28,309 nucleotides of DNA. Origin: a virus. The notes under the pieces were generated by a model that worked only from the letters and a program-made list of their open reading frames with translations, was not told where the DNA came from and searched no databases. Positions 6,704-15,815 of this stretch are shown here, in pieces; position 1 is the stretch's first letter; each line of letters begins with the position of its first letter. The stretch spans positions 1 to 28,309 of the IMG/VR virus record IMGVR_UViG_3300029985_001154. One strand, 5' to 3'. The translations under genes and the position numbers were made by a program.

Positions 6704-9370
6704 TTATTCCGTCGGTGGAGCCGCGCCATTGCCCATAACCGGAGTATTTGCCCCTTGCGGTGTTCCACCTTCTAGAGGCATTTCACCCTCAGGATTTTCA
6801 CCCATATCCATATCTTCTCCACCAAAATTTTCCATATCAGAATCAATACCACCAGGAGTAATCCCAAGGTTTCTCAAATCTGAAGGTTCACCTTCAAATT
6901 GATCTGCGGAAACATTTTCTTCTCTCCACAATTTTTGATTTTCCAACATTTCGTCTGGATCTAATCCCAAATATCGTTGCATTAACCAACGTTTTGAAAA
7001 ATATGGATATGCTTCCAACTGAGTAAATGTTCCAATTTTTGAAGCATCCAATTCTGCCTGTCTATAATGAGCAAAATTTTGTGGTGGATTAAATGTTAAT
7101 TGAAAAATACTTGAATCAATGTTAATACCACAAAATTTCAAATATGCTTTAAATTCTGTATCTAAAGGTCCACAAATTAATTGTTGTAAACGCTGGCAAT
7201 ATTGATTAAATCTAAATTCTTGAATCAAAGCTGTTCCAACACGACCATCATTTAATGTGGCGGTACTTTCTTCTGGGCCTGTTGGCAAATAACTACTTGG
7301 GATTCTTAGTCCACGCATCATCTTATTATTAAAGTACAGAAGATCATTGATTTCGGCCAAATTAGAATTTTTAGTAAATACTCCTGATTCCAAAGCAAAA
7401 GTATGAAAATTATGATATTTTTCATCTTGATCAATTGTCAATGTTCCAACCTGAATTGGCGTTCCTAAAAATTCAATTTTAACGATAGAATGATTGTAAA
7501 ATTTAAATTCATTTTTAAATTGCCGCCAATTTAAATAACCAAATTTTTTTACCCCATTCTTTAATTGTGTTGGAGTAATACAATCATTATTCCAATTTGT
7601 ACAATGTGTATTTTTATTAATAGATAAATAGTAATTCAACATATTTTCATTATTGTTAATTATTAAAACAACATCATTTGCTCGCAATTTAGAATTCGAA
7701 ACTAATAATGATTGTACATAATTCATCATTTTTTTATCAAATTTAATACGTTGAATTTCATGAACTACTTCGATACTTCGTATAATATCAGGATTATTTC
7801 TCCTAGCTTTTTTAGTTTCTCCTATTTTTCTATCCTTTTTTTCACCAATAAATTTATTATTATAAACAAAATCATTCAATGATATAGTTTCATTTATAAA
7901 CCGATGAACATATTCCCATTTTTTTAAATCATTTTGATATATTTGAGTATATTGATTTTTTATATTTTTTGAAATTTCTTTATTTTGTTTATTAAAAGGA
8001 ATTAATCGATCTCCAACTATCAAATCTTTTGCTTCAATAAAATTTCTGCCTATTATTGGAAATTTATGATCTAATGTAGATGTTATCGTTTCTCCGTTAT
8101 CTAAAGTAATTTTCATTACTTTAGCAGATTCCTGCGTTACTCCCGCCCATGAAATAATTCCCGGAACTACATGTCCCGTTAAGGGGTCACAACTATAAAC
8201 CCAATTTTCTTTTCCATCATTAAATTCATTGGTTAATTCAGATAGTGACAGTGTTCTTCCATCAAGCAAAGGCACCCCAGTCGACATTTCTAGACATCCA
8301 CCCGGAAGAATCTCAACACTGGAACCGCGTCCTCCAGCAGTCACTGGAAAAAAGAAATCGGCATTTGGTGGTAGTCCCTCGTAGGTACTATCCATCGAAT
8401 TCATCCCACCCTCCCCTCTTCCAGGTATTCGACGTTGATGAATTTCATTTTTAACTTTTTCAATAAATTGCATTGCCTGATGACTAGGCATGTCGCCAAC
8501 ATCAATTTTAAAAACTCTTCTTTCTGGAGCTCGTTGAATACGATAAATTAAAATTGAGTCCTCAAGCAATTCTTTTTGTTTAAAAACCTTAAAAATCATT
8601 TCCAAAATACTTGTACCAAACGGCCAATTAGGATCTAACCCTTCAGTAAGAGATAAATGAAGAATATGTTCAGCGGCAATACATCTTTCATTTTGGCCAT
8701 GTGTAAATCTACTATTGGAACTATTAGGGCTATTAGGAATATTATATCCCGATTGTGATCCATTAAAACCGGGACCACTAGGAACAACATTATAAAGATT
8801 ATTTGCAGTTACTTGAGTTACCGTTAAATTTTCAAAATTAGGGTTAATATTTCTTATTACATATTGTTCTGGTTTTTTACCGTCACTTTCATTAACAATA
8901 ACCTTAATAACATTATCCATTTCTACATAAAATAATTTAAATGTTTCTGGATCCCTAATAAAAACTTGATCTCCATATTTTAAAACATTTCTAAATAATC
9001 GAAACGATCGTTTTTGAAATTGATTTAAATAATACCATGATTGAAGTTGCTTTTTAATTAACTTAGATTCGGTTTCAGTCGGTGGTTCCTTAAAATTAAC
9101 AGTAAAGCACATTTTGTCTTGATCGTCGGCTTGGGTACTAAATTCAGATAAAATATCCAAAGCAGAATTAACTTCCGAATCTTGATCCATTGATTCGAAA
9201 TTCGAATATCGATCTATACGGTTCGGCATCCCCGTGTAAGATTCAGGAATTAAATTTGGATAACCCGAAATACCAACTGCTTCTTCGCCTGTATTTCTTC
9301 CACCTCTATTTGTAAGTGGACTTCTTGCACCGGCATTATTATTTGCTAATTTAAAATATTTTTTCCACAT
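6704..9370 (-). CDS. 20: Portal vertex protein (T4 gp20-like) interrupted by an intein
   Basis: 888-residue precursor. The exteins (1-358 and 669-888) form a 578-residue portal, close to T4 gp20 (524 aa). Typical segments are an N-terminal RYSNFESMDQDSEVNSALDI region, ILIYRIQRAPERRVFKIDVG (about 273-292), and the conserved EILPGG / SNLAEI junction where the intein sits. The C-terminal tail is acidic and Gly/Met/Pro-rich. The portal forms the dodecameric DNA entry vertex, nucleates prohead assembly and docks terminase. A perfect late promoter is 30 nt upstream of ATG 9370. Function needs the intein to be spliced out; the terminal splice residues (Cys1, last Asn, +1 Ser) are all present. Confidence 0.92.
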   Translation of the reverse strand: MWKKYFKLANNNAGARSPLTNRGGRNTGEEAVGISGYPNLIPESYTGMPNRIDRYSNFESMDQDSEVNSALDILSEFSTQADDQDKMCFTVNFKEPPTETESKLIKKQLQSWYYLNQFQKRSFRLFRNVLKYGDQVFIRDPETFKLFYVEMDNVIKVIVNESDGKKPEQYVIRNINPNFENLTVTQVTANNLYNVVPSGPGFNGSQSGYNIPNSPNSSNSRFTHGQNERCIAAEHILHLSLTEGLDPNWPFGTSILEMIFKVFKQKELLEDSILIYRIQRAPERRVFKIDVGDMPSHQAMQFIEKVKNEIHQRRIPGRGEGGMNSMDSTYEGLPPNADFFFPVTAGGRGSSVEILPGGCLEMSTGVPLLDGRTLSLSELTNEFNDGKENWVYSCDPLTGHVVPGIISWAGVTQESAKVMKITLDNGETITSTLDHKFPIIGRNFIEAKDLIVGDRLIPFNKQNKEISKNIKNQYTQIYQNDLKKWEYVHRFINETISLNDFVYNNKFIGEKKDRKIGETKKARRNNPDIIRSIEVVHEIQRIKFDKKMMNYVQSLLVSNSKLRANDVVLIINNNENMLNYYLSINKNTHCTNWNNDCITPTQLKNGVKKFGYLNWRQFKNEFKFYNHSIVKIEFLGTPIQVGTLTIDQDEKYHNFHTFALESGVFTKNSNLAEINDLLYFNNKMMRGLRIPSSYLPTGPEESTATLNDGRVGTALIQEFRFNQYCQRLQQLICGPLDTEFKAYLKFCGINIDSSIFQLTFNPPQNFAHYRQAELDASKIGTFTQLEAYPYFSKRWLMQRYLGLDPDEMLENQKLWREENVSADQFEGEPSDLRNLGITPGGIDSDMENFGGEDMDMGENPEGEMPLEGGTPQGANTPVMGNGAAPPTE
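7367..8296 (-). mobile_element. Intein within the portal protein (310 aa)
   Basis: Corresponds to precursor residues 359-668. Block A begins with Cys359 (CLEMSTGVPLLDGRTLSL), block B has the T-x-x-H element STLDHKFPI (His435), and blocks F/G read YHNFHTFALESGVFTKN with terminal Asn668 followed by Ser669 in the C-extein. Insertion is between the LPGG and SNL of the portal, a conserved functional site, which is where inteins usually lodge. About 170 residues separate the splicing halves. They include EYVHRF, several Asn-rich stretches and a WRQFKNEFKFYNHSIVKIE end, but no clear HNH or LAGLIDADG active site, so the homing endonuclease is degenerate or of a type I cannot name. The insert is even more AT-rich than the exteins. 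Confidence 0.9.
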
Positions 9371-9399
9371 AAATTATGACACCAATTCCTTATTACTTG

Positions 9400-9407
9400 T
9401 ATTTATA
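9400..9407 (-). promoter_or_regulatory. T4-type late promoter for the portal gene
   Basis: Exact TATAAATA on the minus strand, 30 nt upstream of the portal ATG at 9370 in the 62-nt gap after the GNAT-like gene. An AAGGA element lies between it and the start codon. Confidence 0.75.
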
Positions 9408-9432
9408 ATCTGCCTTTTCTAATCAGCCAAGG

Positions 9433-10137
9433 TTAATGCGCTCGGCAAGCAACGAGTGTTATATCGTTTTCGACCTGAATTTCTTCAGCTCTTAATTTTT
9501 TAATTTGTTTAAATATATTTTGTAATTGCTGTTGCATAATTAATTTATTTTTATTAGATTTTAGCAGAGATATTTCTTTTATTTTATTCTGCAATTCATG
9601 TTGCAATTTAGATACTTTATCACGATCATACTCAACATCCGCGCCATATATATCGACATCTGATGTTAATTCATGATTGTCCAAACTTATTGCCTCTTTT
9701 TTATTATTATCCCAGGCAAAAACCAATATACCCGAAATTAATGCCAATTTTTCCCAAATAGATTTTCCACCGGCTGTTTGAGCATCCACATTCCATAAAA
9801 TATAATTATGGATTTTAATTAAATAGGCATAAACTTTTGTGGCTAATCCTAAACCCAAATATGGCTTATCAACCGATGTTTCACTAATAACATGTGCTTT
9901 ACCTTTTAGATTAAATTCAATATATCCAGCAGGAACTTTATTAATATTATCAAAAATTTGAATAATTTCGTGATTATTTTCCTTGCATTGAAATAATGAA
10001 TAACCCGAAATATATCCTATCTTTTTTAAAGTTTCGCCATTTTCCAATGACATATTAACCCAAACATTTGAAAGATCATGAAACATCCATTTTTTGGTAG
10101 TCGGATTCGTACTAAATCTCAATTCATTCAGACGCAT
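9433..10137 (-). CDS. GNAT-like acetyltransferase-fold protein, 234 aa
   Basis: The segment VDKPYLGLGLATKVYAYLIK (about 94-113) resembles GNAT motif A, where the G-x-G-x-A turn binds the acetyl-CoA pyrophosphate, and NVDAQTAGGKSIWEKL (about 120-135) resembles the following motif B. The C-terminal 65 residues form a Lys/Gln-rich probable coiled coil. It begins MRLNELRF, 2 nt after the tape-measure-like gene, with no clear ribosome site, so coupling is likely. The substrate is unknown. GNAT-like proteins with added helices occur among phage structural-region proteins, so it may not be a classical enzyme. Confidence 0.55.
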   Translation of the reverse strand: MRLNELRFSTNPTTKKWMFHDLSNVWVNMSLENGETLKKIGYISGYSLFQCKENNHEIIQIFDNINKVPAGYIEFNLKGKAHVISETSVDKPYLGLGLATKVYAYLIKIHNYILWNVDAQTAGGKSIWEKLALISGILVFAWDNNKKEAISLDNHELTSDVDIYGADVEYDRDKVSKLQHELQNKIKEISLLKSNKNKLIMQQQLQNIFKQIKKLRAEEIQVENDITLVACRAH

Positions 10138-10139
10138 AA

Positions 10140-12473
10140 TTATGCCGTTTGCGCAGCAATTTGGCCGACGCCCTTTGATGTTTTTGCACTGTGATCATTA
10201 TTAATTTTCATCTCATTAAGAATTTTAAGCAAAATTTCTTTATGAGCATCTAATTTTCCCGAAACATTATCGTTATTAACCGATGTTGCTTGTTTTCCAT
10301 ATTCATTTGGTTTAGCCGTTACTTTTTGAGTATCCGCTATTAAACCATTAATATCCGGAGTTTGAAATCCCCCGCCTGGCATTACATTAGTCATTGCCGG
10401 TACAGTCATATTATTTGGGGTCTGTTGTGCCGCATTACTATTTGTATCAGTTGACATACCAAAAAAACCAAAATGATGGGCTAGCCAAGTAAGGCCAGCC
10501 GCTAATGCAAGAAATCCTGCAACGACCAATGTTATTGGCCAAAGAATACTCTCCAATCCTATTCCAACCAATGCCATTCCGATTGCATCAACAGTGTTTA
10601 TTGCCAATAATATCGCCGACATTGCCATTACCATTCCCAAAACAGATGCAATCCCAATTAAAACAAATTTCATAGCCGTTGTATGTTCAAACATAAACCC
10701 TGCAATAGAAACAGCAGCAGTCATAATCGAAATAACAATCGAAATAAATCCCGTTATCATTTCTTTAATTTCTTCCCCGTGAGTATTAACCCAATTGCCC
10801 AATGATATAGCTGAGTTTGAAATTTCCGTGAAAATTTGCTTCAGCGCATTTTGAATATTTGATGATTCAAATACATTAACTATCTGAGTTATTATTGGAG
10901 ATAATCTAGTTAATAAAGGAGCCAATACAGTTGTAATAAAAACATCCCTTAAATTTTTAATATCTGCATTCCATTTTGCTAGCGATGCTCTAACTACATC
11001 TCCTCGTTTTTCATCCATTCGTAATTGACTTAATCTCGCTTCAAAAGCTACCTTATTGAAAACATTATTTTTCATAAAAGCATCTTTATTTTGTAATAAT
11101 TCACCCTGAATCTTTGCCAATGTTGCGGGTGTTCCATCTAAACCAGAAGCCGCCGCGTTTAAAATTTGTTCAAACCCTGCTCCGGATTTAATACCCGATT
11201 CAAGCATATCACCAATACGTTTATCCATTTCTCTGGGATTAAAGTTGCTACTAGAAGCTGATTGCGACAACATTTGCATTTGTCTATCAAGTCCCGGAAC
11301 CGTTGCCATTAAAATTTGCATTTCTTTACTGAGGGGAACTATTCCAAGAACTTTCATTTTATATAATTCAGCGGCAGTATCACCCATAGTTGAATTAATT
11401 TCGTTTAATACAGATAATTGGTTTGCTGCTTCTGTTCCTGACATTTGACTCAATTTTAATTTCCATGCGGCATCTGAAGTCATTTTTTGAAGCTCTGCGG
11501 CCTGTTGCTCTCTGGTTTTTCCCGTTAGTTGTGCCATAGCATCAAATTGCTGGGTTAAATTAATAGCACTTTGAGCTAAATCTCGGTCACTCGCCCCATG
11601 TGCCTTCATGGCAGCGCCAAATAACGAAAGAACTATCGGTAATTCTTTTTGATAATCTTCCAAAGAAATACCCATATCAGCTAATCTAGAGGCATATTGG
11701 CGCATGGAAATATTAGCAACAGATGTAAAAACTCTAACACCCTGCATCACTGATCCAAATTGTGCCAATGAAGATGCATTGTTTTTAATAACAGATGCAT
11801 AATCAGTTAATGACATTCCCGCATGAGCAGCTCCAATAATCATGCCGGTAAGACTATTATTAAAACTTGCCCCAACCAAATTTAAATCATACAACGTAGA
11901 ATTAAGGTCATCTATCGCTTTTACTCCGGAATTTATTATTGAAAATAACATCCCAAAAACTGGAATTTCTGCGGTTCCTTTTGCTATAGCAGCGGTAAAA
12001 TCACTCATTGAAGTTTTACCTGTTATAAAGGTATTAATTAATAACCCTGACGTACCTATAATAGAATGGAATGCATTACTTAACAAATGGGCAGCTTCAA
12101 ATGTAATCGCCATTTCGCTTAATGAAGCAAATAGTGGTGATATTTTTTGTAAAGACGGTATTGCTGTTGATAATGCCGACGAAAATCGTTTATTAGAAGC
12201 ATCCCCTGAATCTTTTTGAGAGGTTACTTTTTCTGACTGTTTTTTACCAAATAAATTATAAATTCTACCAAGTATAGTATTATTTGTTTTATTACCGTCG
12301 TCTATTTTTTTGCCCAATGGATTTTCTTTATGCTGACTCCCGGAAATATCTTCAATCGTTTTTTCCAAAGAAACCAAATGTTCATAAATTTTAGACAGTG
12401 TTTCTTCAGTCGCTATATTTTCGATCTCGGAGTCGTTCAAAGAATTTCCACTCGATTTTATACGAACATTCAT
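10140..12473 (-). CDS. Tail tape-measure-like structural protein, 777 aa
   Basis: I prefer ATG 12473 (MNVRIKSSGN); an in-frame ATG at 12488 is possible, and neither has a clear ribosome site. The N-terminal third is helical with a short variable linker. The middle is Ala/Ser/Met-rich with many amphipathic helices (for example GKTREQQAAELQKMTSDAAW). Roughly residues 570-660 are strongly hydrophobic with several predicted transmembrane segments, followed by a polar Asn/Thr-rich tail. This architecture fits phage tape-measure proteins, which span the tail tube and can help open the inner membrane. The next gene on the opposite strand is a baseplate protein, consistent with a tail module. It is longer than T4 gp29 (590 aa), and no specific motif proves the call. 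Confidence 0.6.
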   Translation of the reverse strand: MNVRIKSSGNSLNDSEIENIATEETLSKIYEHLVSLEKTIEDISGSQHKENPLGKKIDDGNKTNNTILGRIYNLFGKKQSEKVTSQKDSGDASNKRFSSALSTAIPSLQKISPLFASLSEMAITFEAAHLLSNAFHSIIGTSGLLINTFITGKTSMSDFTAAIAKGTAEIPVFGMLFSIINSGVKAIDDLNSTLYDLNLVGASFNNSLTGMIIGAAHAGMSLTDYASVIKNNASSLAQFGSVMQGVRVFTSVANISMRQYASRLADMGISLEDYQKELPIVLSLFGAAMKAHGASDRDLAQSAINLTQQFDAMAQLTGKTREQQAAELQKMTSDAAWKLKLSQMSGTEAANQLSVLNEINSTMGDTAAELYKMKVLGIVPLSKEMQILMATVPGLDRQMQMLSQSASSSNFNPREMDKRIGDMLESGIKSGAGFEQILNAAASGLDGTPATLAKIQGELLQNKDAFMKNNVFNKVAFEARLSQLRMDEKRGDVVRASLAKWNADIKNLRDVFITTVLAPLLTRLSPIITQIVNVFESSNIQNALKQIFTEISNSAISLGNWVNTHGEEIKEMITGFISIVISIMTAAVSIAGFMFEHTTAMKFVLIGIASVLGMVMAMSAILLAINTVDAIGMALVGIGLESILWPITLVVAGFLALAAGLTWLAHHFGFFGMSTDTNSNAAQQTPNNMTVPAMTNVMPGGGFQTPDINGLIADTQKVTAKPNEYGKQATSVNNDNVSGKLDAHKEILLKILNEMKINNDHSAKTSKGVGQIAAQTA

Positions 12474-12478
12474 GATTA

Positions 12479-12506
12479 TATTTATCATTTTTATAGAAGA
12501 TAAATA
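12479..12506. promoter_or_regulatory. Mirror-image pair of GATAAATA late-promoter-like elements
   Basis: GATAAATA on the minus strand (12479-12486) faces the tape-measure-like gene and GATAAATA on the plus strand (12499-12506) faces the gp26-like gene, forming an inverted repeat with a 12-nt spacer. Each differs from TATAAATA by one base. The plus copy is 15 nt before ATG 12522; the minus copy is so close to ATG 12473 that its leader would be nearly absent. Together they may be divergent late promoters for the two tail genes. Confidence 0.4.
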
Positions 12507-12521
12507 ATCAAGAGGATGTAT

Positions 12522-13484
12522 ATGACCCAAAGAATTAACCAACCAGAAAAAAAAGTTGACACACCCAACCCACTTGCTTCATTTTTTAGAAAAAGCAAAT
12601 TATCATTAAAACTTCCGAGCAAAGGTAATTGGTATAAAGAAGGAGAATTAACATTAGATAAAAATGGTGGTTTACCAATTTTTTCAATGAACTCCGGCGA
12701 TGATATACGATTCCGAGCGGGCGATGCCACTTTATCCGGTAAATCAACCTACGATTTATTACGTAGTTGCGCACCGGGAATTTTAAATCCGGAAAATATA
12801 CCCAATATAGATATTGACGCAATATTATTAGCGATAAGATTAGCTAGTTATGGCGACAATTTTGAATTTACCGCAAGTGTACCAAACACCAAATTAACAA
12901 AAAAAATTAATATGTCATTACTTACATTACTTAAAGAAATAGATTCCCGAAAAGAACAATGGGATGATGAAATTTCCATCGAAGACGATTCTAATCAAAT
13001 TTTGACTGTCAACATTCATCCTATTCCTTTAAATGCATTATTTTCTACATCAAAAAATATCCAACAGCAGAAAAAAATACTGACAAAAAATTTTGACGCA
13101 GATGAAAATTTACGCGACGAAAAAGTTTTTATTGACGGGGTAAATCAATTAACAAATACCGCAATTGATTTAATTTGCTCCAGTATTCAACATATTACAT
13201 TAATAGATTCTAATAAAACTATATTATTAGAATTAGATGCAACATCACCACAAGATAAAATTCAACTTAATCAAATTTTAAAAACAATGGATGTAGAATA
13301 TTTTAATGCGATTCGTGACCATTTAGAATTACAAAGAAAAAAATATACATTTAAAACCCCAGCACAACTAAGCACTTCGAAAGAAATTGAAGCCGGAGCA
13401 CCTAAAGAATGGGATGTTGAATTAACATTTATGGGGAGTTCATTTTTGCCGGAGCAAAATACATTCAATGAGACCATCATTTAA
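12522..13484 (+). CDS. Baseplate hub assembly protein, T4 gp26-like (first copy)
   Basis: The start is ATG 12522, since AGAGG at 12511-12515 is correctly spaced from it and would overlap the earlier ATG at 12516. The 320-residue product matches the T4 baseplate protein family (gp26/gp51 type). It has LSLKLPSKGNWY near the N-terminus, then LPIFSMNSGDDIRFR, the LLRSCAPGILNPENIPNIDI segment and AILLAIRLASYGDNFE. The usual cysteine pairs are absent. The C-terminal half is helical and more divergent. T4 gp26 acts in assembly of the central baseplate hub. It overlaps the second paralogue by 17 nt. Confidence 0.75.
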   Translation: MTQRINQPEKKVDTPNPLASFFRKSKLSLKLPSKGNWYKEGELTLDKNGGLPIFSMNSGDDIRFRAGDATLSGKSTYDLLRSCAPGILNPENIPNIDIDAILLAIRLASYGDNFEFTASVPNTKLTKKINMSLLTLLKEIDSRKEQWDDEISIEDDSNQILTVNIHPIPLNALFSTSKNIQQQKKILTKNFDADENLRDEKVFIDGVNQLTNTAIDLICSSIQHITLIDSNKTILLELDATSPQDKIQLNQILKTMDVEYFNAIRDHLELQRKKYTFKTPAQLSTSKEIEAGAPKEWDVELTFMGSSFLPEQNTFNETII

Positions 13485-14475
13485 TTCACCAAAAATTTAT
13501 ACAACTTTATTAAGTGATCCAATGGGTAAATCTTACCCGATATATTCAATGGTTGTTAGTGATGAATTTATTTTAAATACGCCTGATGCTCTAATGTCCG
13601 GTATAGCAACTCAGAAAATAATTAACCATTGCTGCCCAGATTTAATAGAACCAGAAAATTTATCGATATGTGACATACAGCACATATTATCTAATATTCG
13701 AATTGCCAGTGGTGGAATGTCATTGGATCTGTTATTAACTTGTCCAAAATGTAATACTAAAGATCCATATGAAATAGACTTAACTTCGTCCATAACTTCA
13801 TTAACCATTAAATCTTGGAATACTCCATTTAATATTAATTCTTCATTACAAATATACATTACCCCCGCGTCTTATAAACAATATACAGAATTTTCTATTA
13901 ATAATTTTCGATTGAAAAAACAAATTTATCAAATTGTTCATTTAGAAGCAATAGATGGATATGAAGAAAAATTATCAAAATTAATTGAACAGCAAAAAAA
14001 ATTAATACTAGAATATGAATCACAAATGATTGAAAAAATTATCATAGATAATTCAATTACCGTTAACGAAAAGAAATTTATCGTGGAATGGGTTAATCAA
14101 ATTGACATATCCATGCAACTTAAAATAAGTGAATATATCGAATCTGCCATTAAACAAACTTTTCTCCCTGAATTACATATATGTTGTGATGAATGTCATC
14201 ATAATTATATCGTTCCTTTGGAATTAGATTTCAGTGAACAATTTCGTCTTAAATTAATTTCAATGTCAGCACAAGAAATTATAGATGAAATTTCAAAAAT
14301 GAGTGCCGAAAACGATAAATTAACCGATGATATATTAAAAATGATATGGTATATGAGAGGTTCTATTTCATATTCAGAAGCATATAATTTAACCGTTTAT
14401 GAGCGTAAATCAATTTCCAACATTATAAAAGAAAACATTGAAACGAGTAAAAAATCAGGATTTCCGATCATATAG
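13468..14475 (+). CDS. Baseplate hub assembly protein, T4 gp26-like (second copy, Zn-ribbon-like)
   Basis: 335 residues with the gp26-family core: YPIYSMVVSDEFILNTPDAL, then IINHCCPDLIEPENLSICDI and ILSNIRIASGGMSL. Unlike the first copy it has two cysteine pairs, CPKC (about 92-95) and CCDEC (about 233-237), which could form a zinc ribbon. The C-terminal segment IWYMRGSISYSEAYNLTVYE followed by a helix ending GFPII is the conserved tail of this family. It overlaps the first copy by 17 nt, so the pair is co-translated and probably works together in the baseplate hub. Transcription ends at the terminator 6 nt after its stop. Confidence 0.8.
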   Translation: MRPSFNSPKIYTTLLSDPMGKSYPIYSMVVSDEFILNTPDALMSGIATQKIINHCCPDLIEPENLSICDIQHILSNIRIASGGMSLDLLLTCPKCNTKDPYEIDLTSSITSLTIKSWNTPFNINSSLQIYITPASYKQYTEFSINNFRLKKQIYQIVHLEAIDGYEEKLSKLIEQQKKLILEYESQMIEKIIIDNSITVNEKKFIVEWVNQIDISMQLKISEYIESAIKQTFLPELHICCDECHHNYIVPLELDFSEQFRLKLISMSAQEIIDEISKMSAENDKLTDDILKMIWYMRGSISYSEAYNLTVYERKSISNIIKENIETSKKSGFPII

Positions 14476-14480
14476 GCAAG

Positions 14481-14512
14481 AAAAACCCATTCAATTCATT
14501 GAATGGGTTTTT
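14481..14512. terminator. Bidirectional Rho-independent terminator
   Basis: Perfect 14-bp stem (AAAAACCCATTCAA / TTGAATGGGTTTTT) with a TTCA loop. T-runs occur on the 3' side of both strands, so it can end the plus-strand gp26 genes and the converging minus-strand repeat-protein gene at 14532. Confidence 0.88.
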
Positions 14513-14531
14513 AATATTTAAACGGAATTAA

Positions 14532-15124
14532 TTATAATTCACTATCTTTCAAATCTGCATCCCATACCGATTTTAAAACCTTATCACGGGATGCAAGTAT
14601 ATTATACTCTTCCTCAATTTCAGGATAAAATTCAACCATATATTTCCTAATAGATTCATAGGGATTAGAAATGTTAAAAAATGCCTTTGGATTACTTTTA
14701 ACCGCTGCCAGTTGTAATTCTTCAGATGGGTTATCAATTAATCGAATTGCTATTCCATTTTGTTTAACTGCTTTCAATTTAACTTTTTCGGATGGATCAA
14801 CCGCCCCTTCTATAGCAAGCCCATCTCCACCAACCGCCGCCAACTGTACTTTTTCAATTTGATTTTTAATATAACTAAGTGTACTCGGTTTTTGCGTTAC
14901 TGCGTATAATTGGACCTTTATACTAGGATTTTCAAAATAACGTACTTCATACGGATCAATTAATTTAAGTCGTTTAATATATCCACGATCATATGGACTC
15001 CAAATATATTTGAAAAATAATCGAAAAATCCATCACTTCTAAGAAAATAATTGTGTGGCTTATTTTCATTATTACCATCTTCAACTATTTGCCTAAATTT
15101 TTTAATATCATCTAAATAAGTCAT
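14532..15124 (-). pseudogene. LAAV-repeat (DUF4116-like) protein, frame-disrupted
   Basis: Translation from ATG 15124 (ribosome site GGAG; 1-nt TAATG overlap with the upstream gene) gives MTYLDDIKKFRQIVEDG and stops at 14960 after 54 codons. A -1 shift at the A5 run 15013-15017 (T5 in the mRNA) joins it to the frame carrying repeats: VQLYAVTQKPSTLSYIKNQ, VQLAAVGGDGLAIEG, VKLKAVKQNGIAIRLIDNPS and LQLAAVKSNPKAFFNISNP. The joined frame ends at 14532 with an acidic tail. The repeats are diverged relatives of those in the gene at 18842. A start within the downstream frame (such as the GTG/ATG near 14843) would give a 103-residue fragment. It is a pseudogene, a programmed frameshift or an assembly error; the homopolymer position favours an error. 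Confidence 0.6.
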
Positions 15125-15729
15125 TACTTCTCCAATGTCGAAACCTTGGCAGCTTTGGCAGTCCGTACCTTTTTGACTTTCTTTTCCGGTGTACCCAATG
15201 TTGCAGATAACTTTCTGGCTTCAACAATTAAAAGGTCAGCCGTTTGCAATAGACGTTGCGCTAATTCAGAAGGATTTTCACCAGGCATTACTACCAAATT
15301 GGCAGCATTTTGCATTGCTTTTTTAGCATGATTCATGCCCTTGGCTTCATCCAATTCAGCCAATTTCTTTGCGGCTTCCCCGCCCTGCTCTAACTTTTCA
15401 AGCATATCGTTTAATTCATTTAATTTAATTTTATTAATTGAATCAATTGTTACGAACGTTTGATTAGACTGCAACTTTTTAATATGACCTTCCTTATGCA
15501 ACACTTCCAAAAGATTTCGATCATCCGGCAACTTATGCTTCCAAAGTTCTTCGTCGAGATTTTTTGCAGTCTGCCCGGCTTCAGAGTTTAAAACTTTTTC
15601 AACTTCACTTAAATATAACGGTGGAAGTTTATCCACAAAAAGGGCAATACACATATGGTCTTCATCTGGTACCTTACTTCTTAAAAGAATAACTTTCTTA
15701 GATAAATGTAATCCGACATGTTTAATCAT
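15124..15729 (-). CDS. Conserved phage protein, 201 aa, unknown function
   Basis: ATG 15729 is chosen because an AGGAG ribosome site lies 9-10 nt upstream; in-frame codons farther up lack one. The product starts MIKHVGLHLSKKVILLRSKV, has a compact N-terminal domain to about residue 70, a central helical region (LNELNDMLEKLEQGGEAAKKL) and a very basic, Lys/Ala-rich C-terminus (KKVKKVRTAKAAK). The N-terminal pattern resembles an uncharacterised protein conserved in T4-like phages; I cannot name the family. The basic tail suggests nucleic-acid contact. A sigma70-type promoter (15771-15799) precedes it, and the repeat gene follows with a 1-nt overlap. Confidence 0.7.
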   Translation of the reverse strand: MIKHVGLHLSKKVILLRSKVPDEDHMCIALFVDKLPPLYLSEVEKVLNSEAGQTAKNLDEELWKHKLPDDRNLLEVLHKEGHIKKLQSNQTFVTIDSINKIKLNELNDMLEKLEQGGEAAKKLAELDEAKGMNHAKKAMQNAANLVVMPGENPSELAQRLLQTADLLIVEARKLSATLGTPEKKVKKVRTAKAAKVSTLEK

Positions 15730-15770
15730 TTTTAATTTCTCCTGAATGTATTTACAACTACATATTTTTA

Positions 15771-15799
15771 TTAATATCATTTCAATCTGTTTATGTCAA
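15771..15799 (-). promoter_or_regulatory. Sigma70-type promoter for the gene at 15124-15729
   Basis: Minus-strand TTGACA (15799-15794), 17-bp spacer, TATTAA (15776-15771). The predicted start leaves a leader of about 35 nt with an AGGAG ribosome site. The -10 matches the consensus only partly. Confidence 0.5.
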
Positions 15800-15815
15800 G
15801 CTATTTAAATAAAGA

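Noticed and set aside
11842-12219. 125-codon plus-strand frame inside the tape-measure-like gene
   Set aside because: It is antisense to a convincing coding frame, has no ribosome site, and has a hydrophobic composition mirroring the helices of the real gene.
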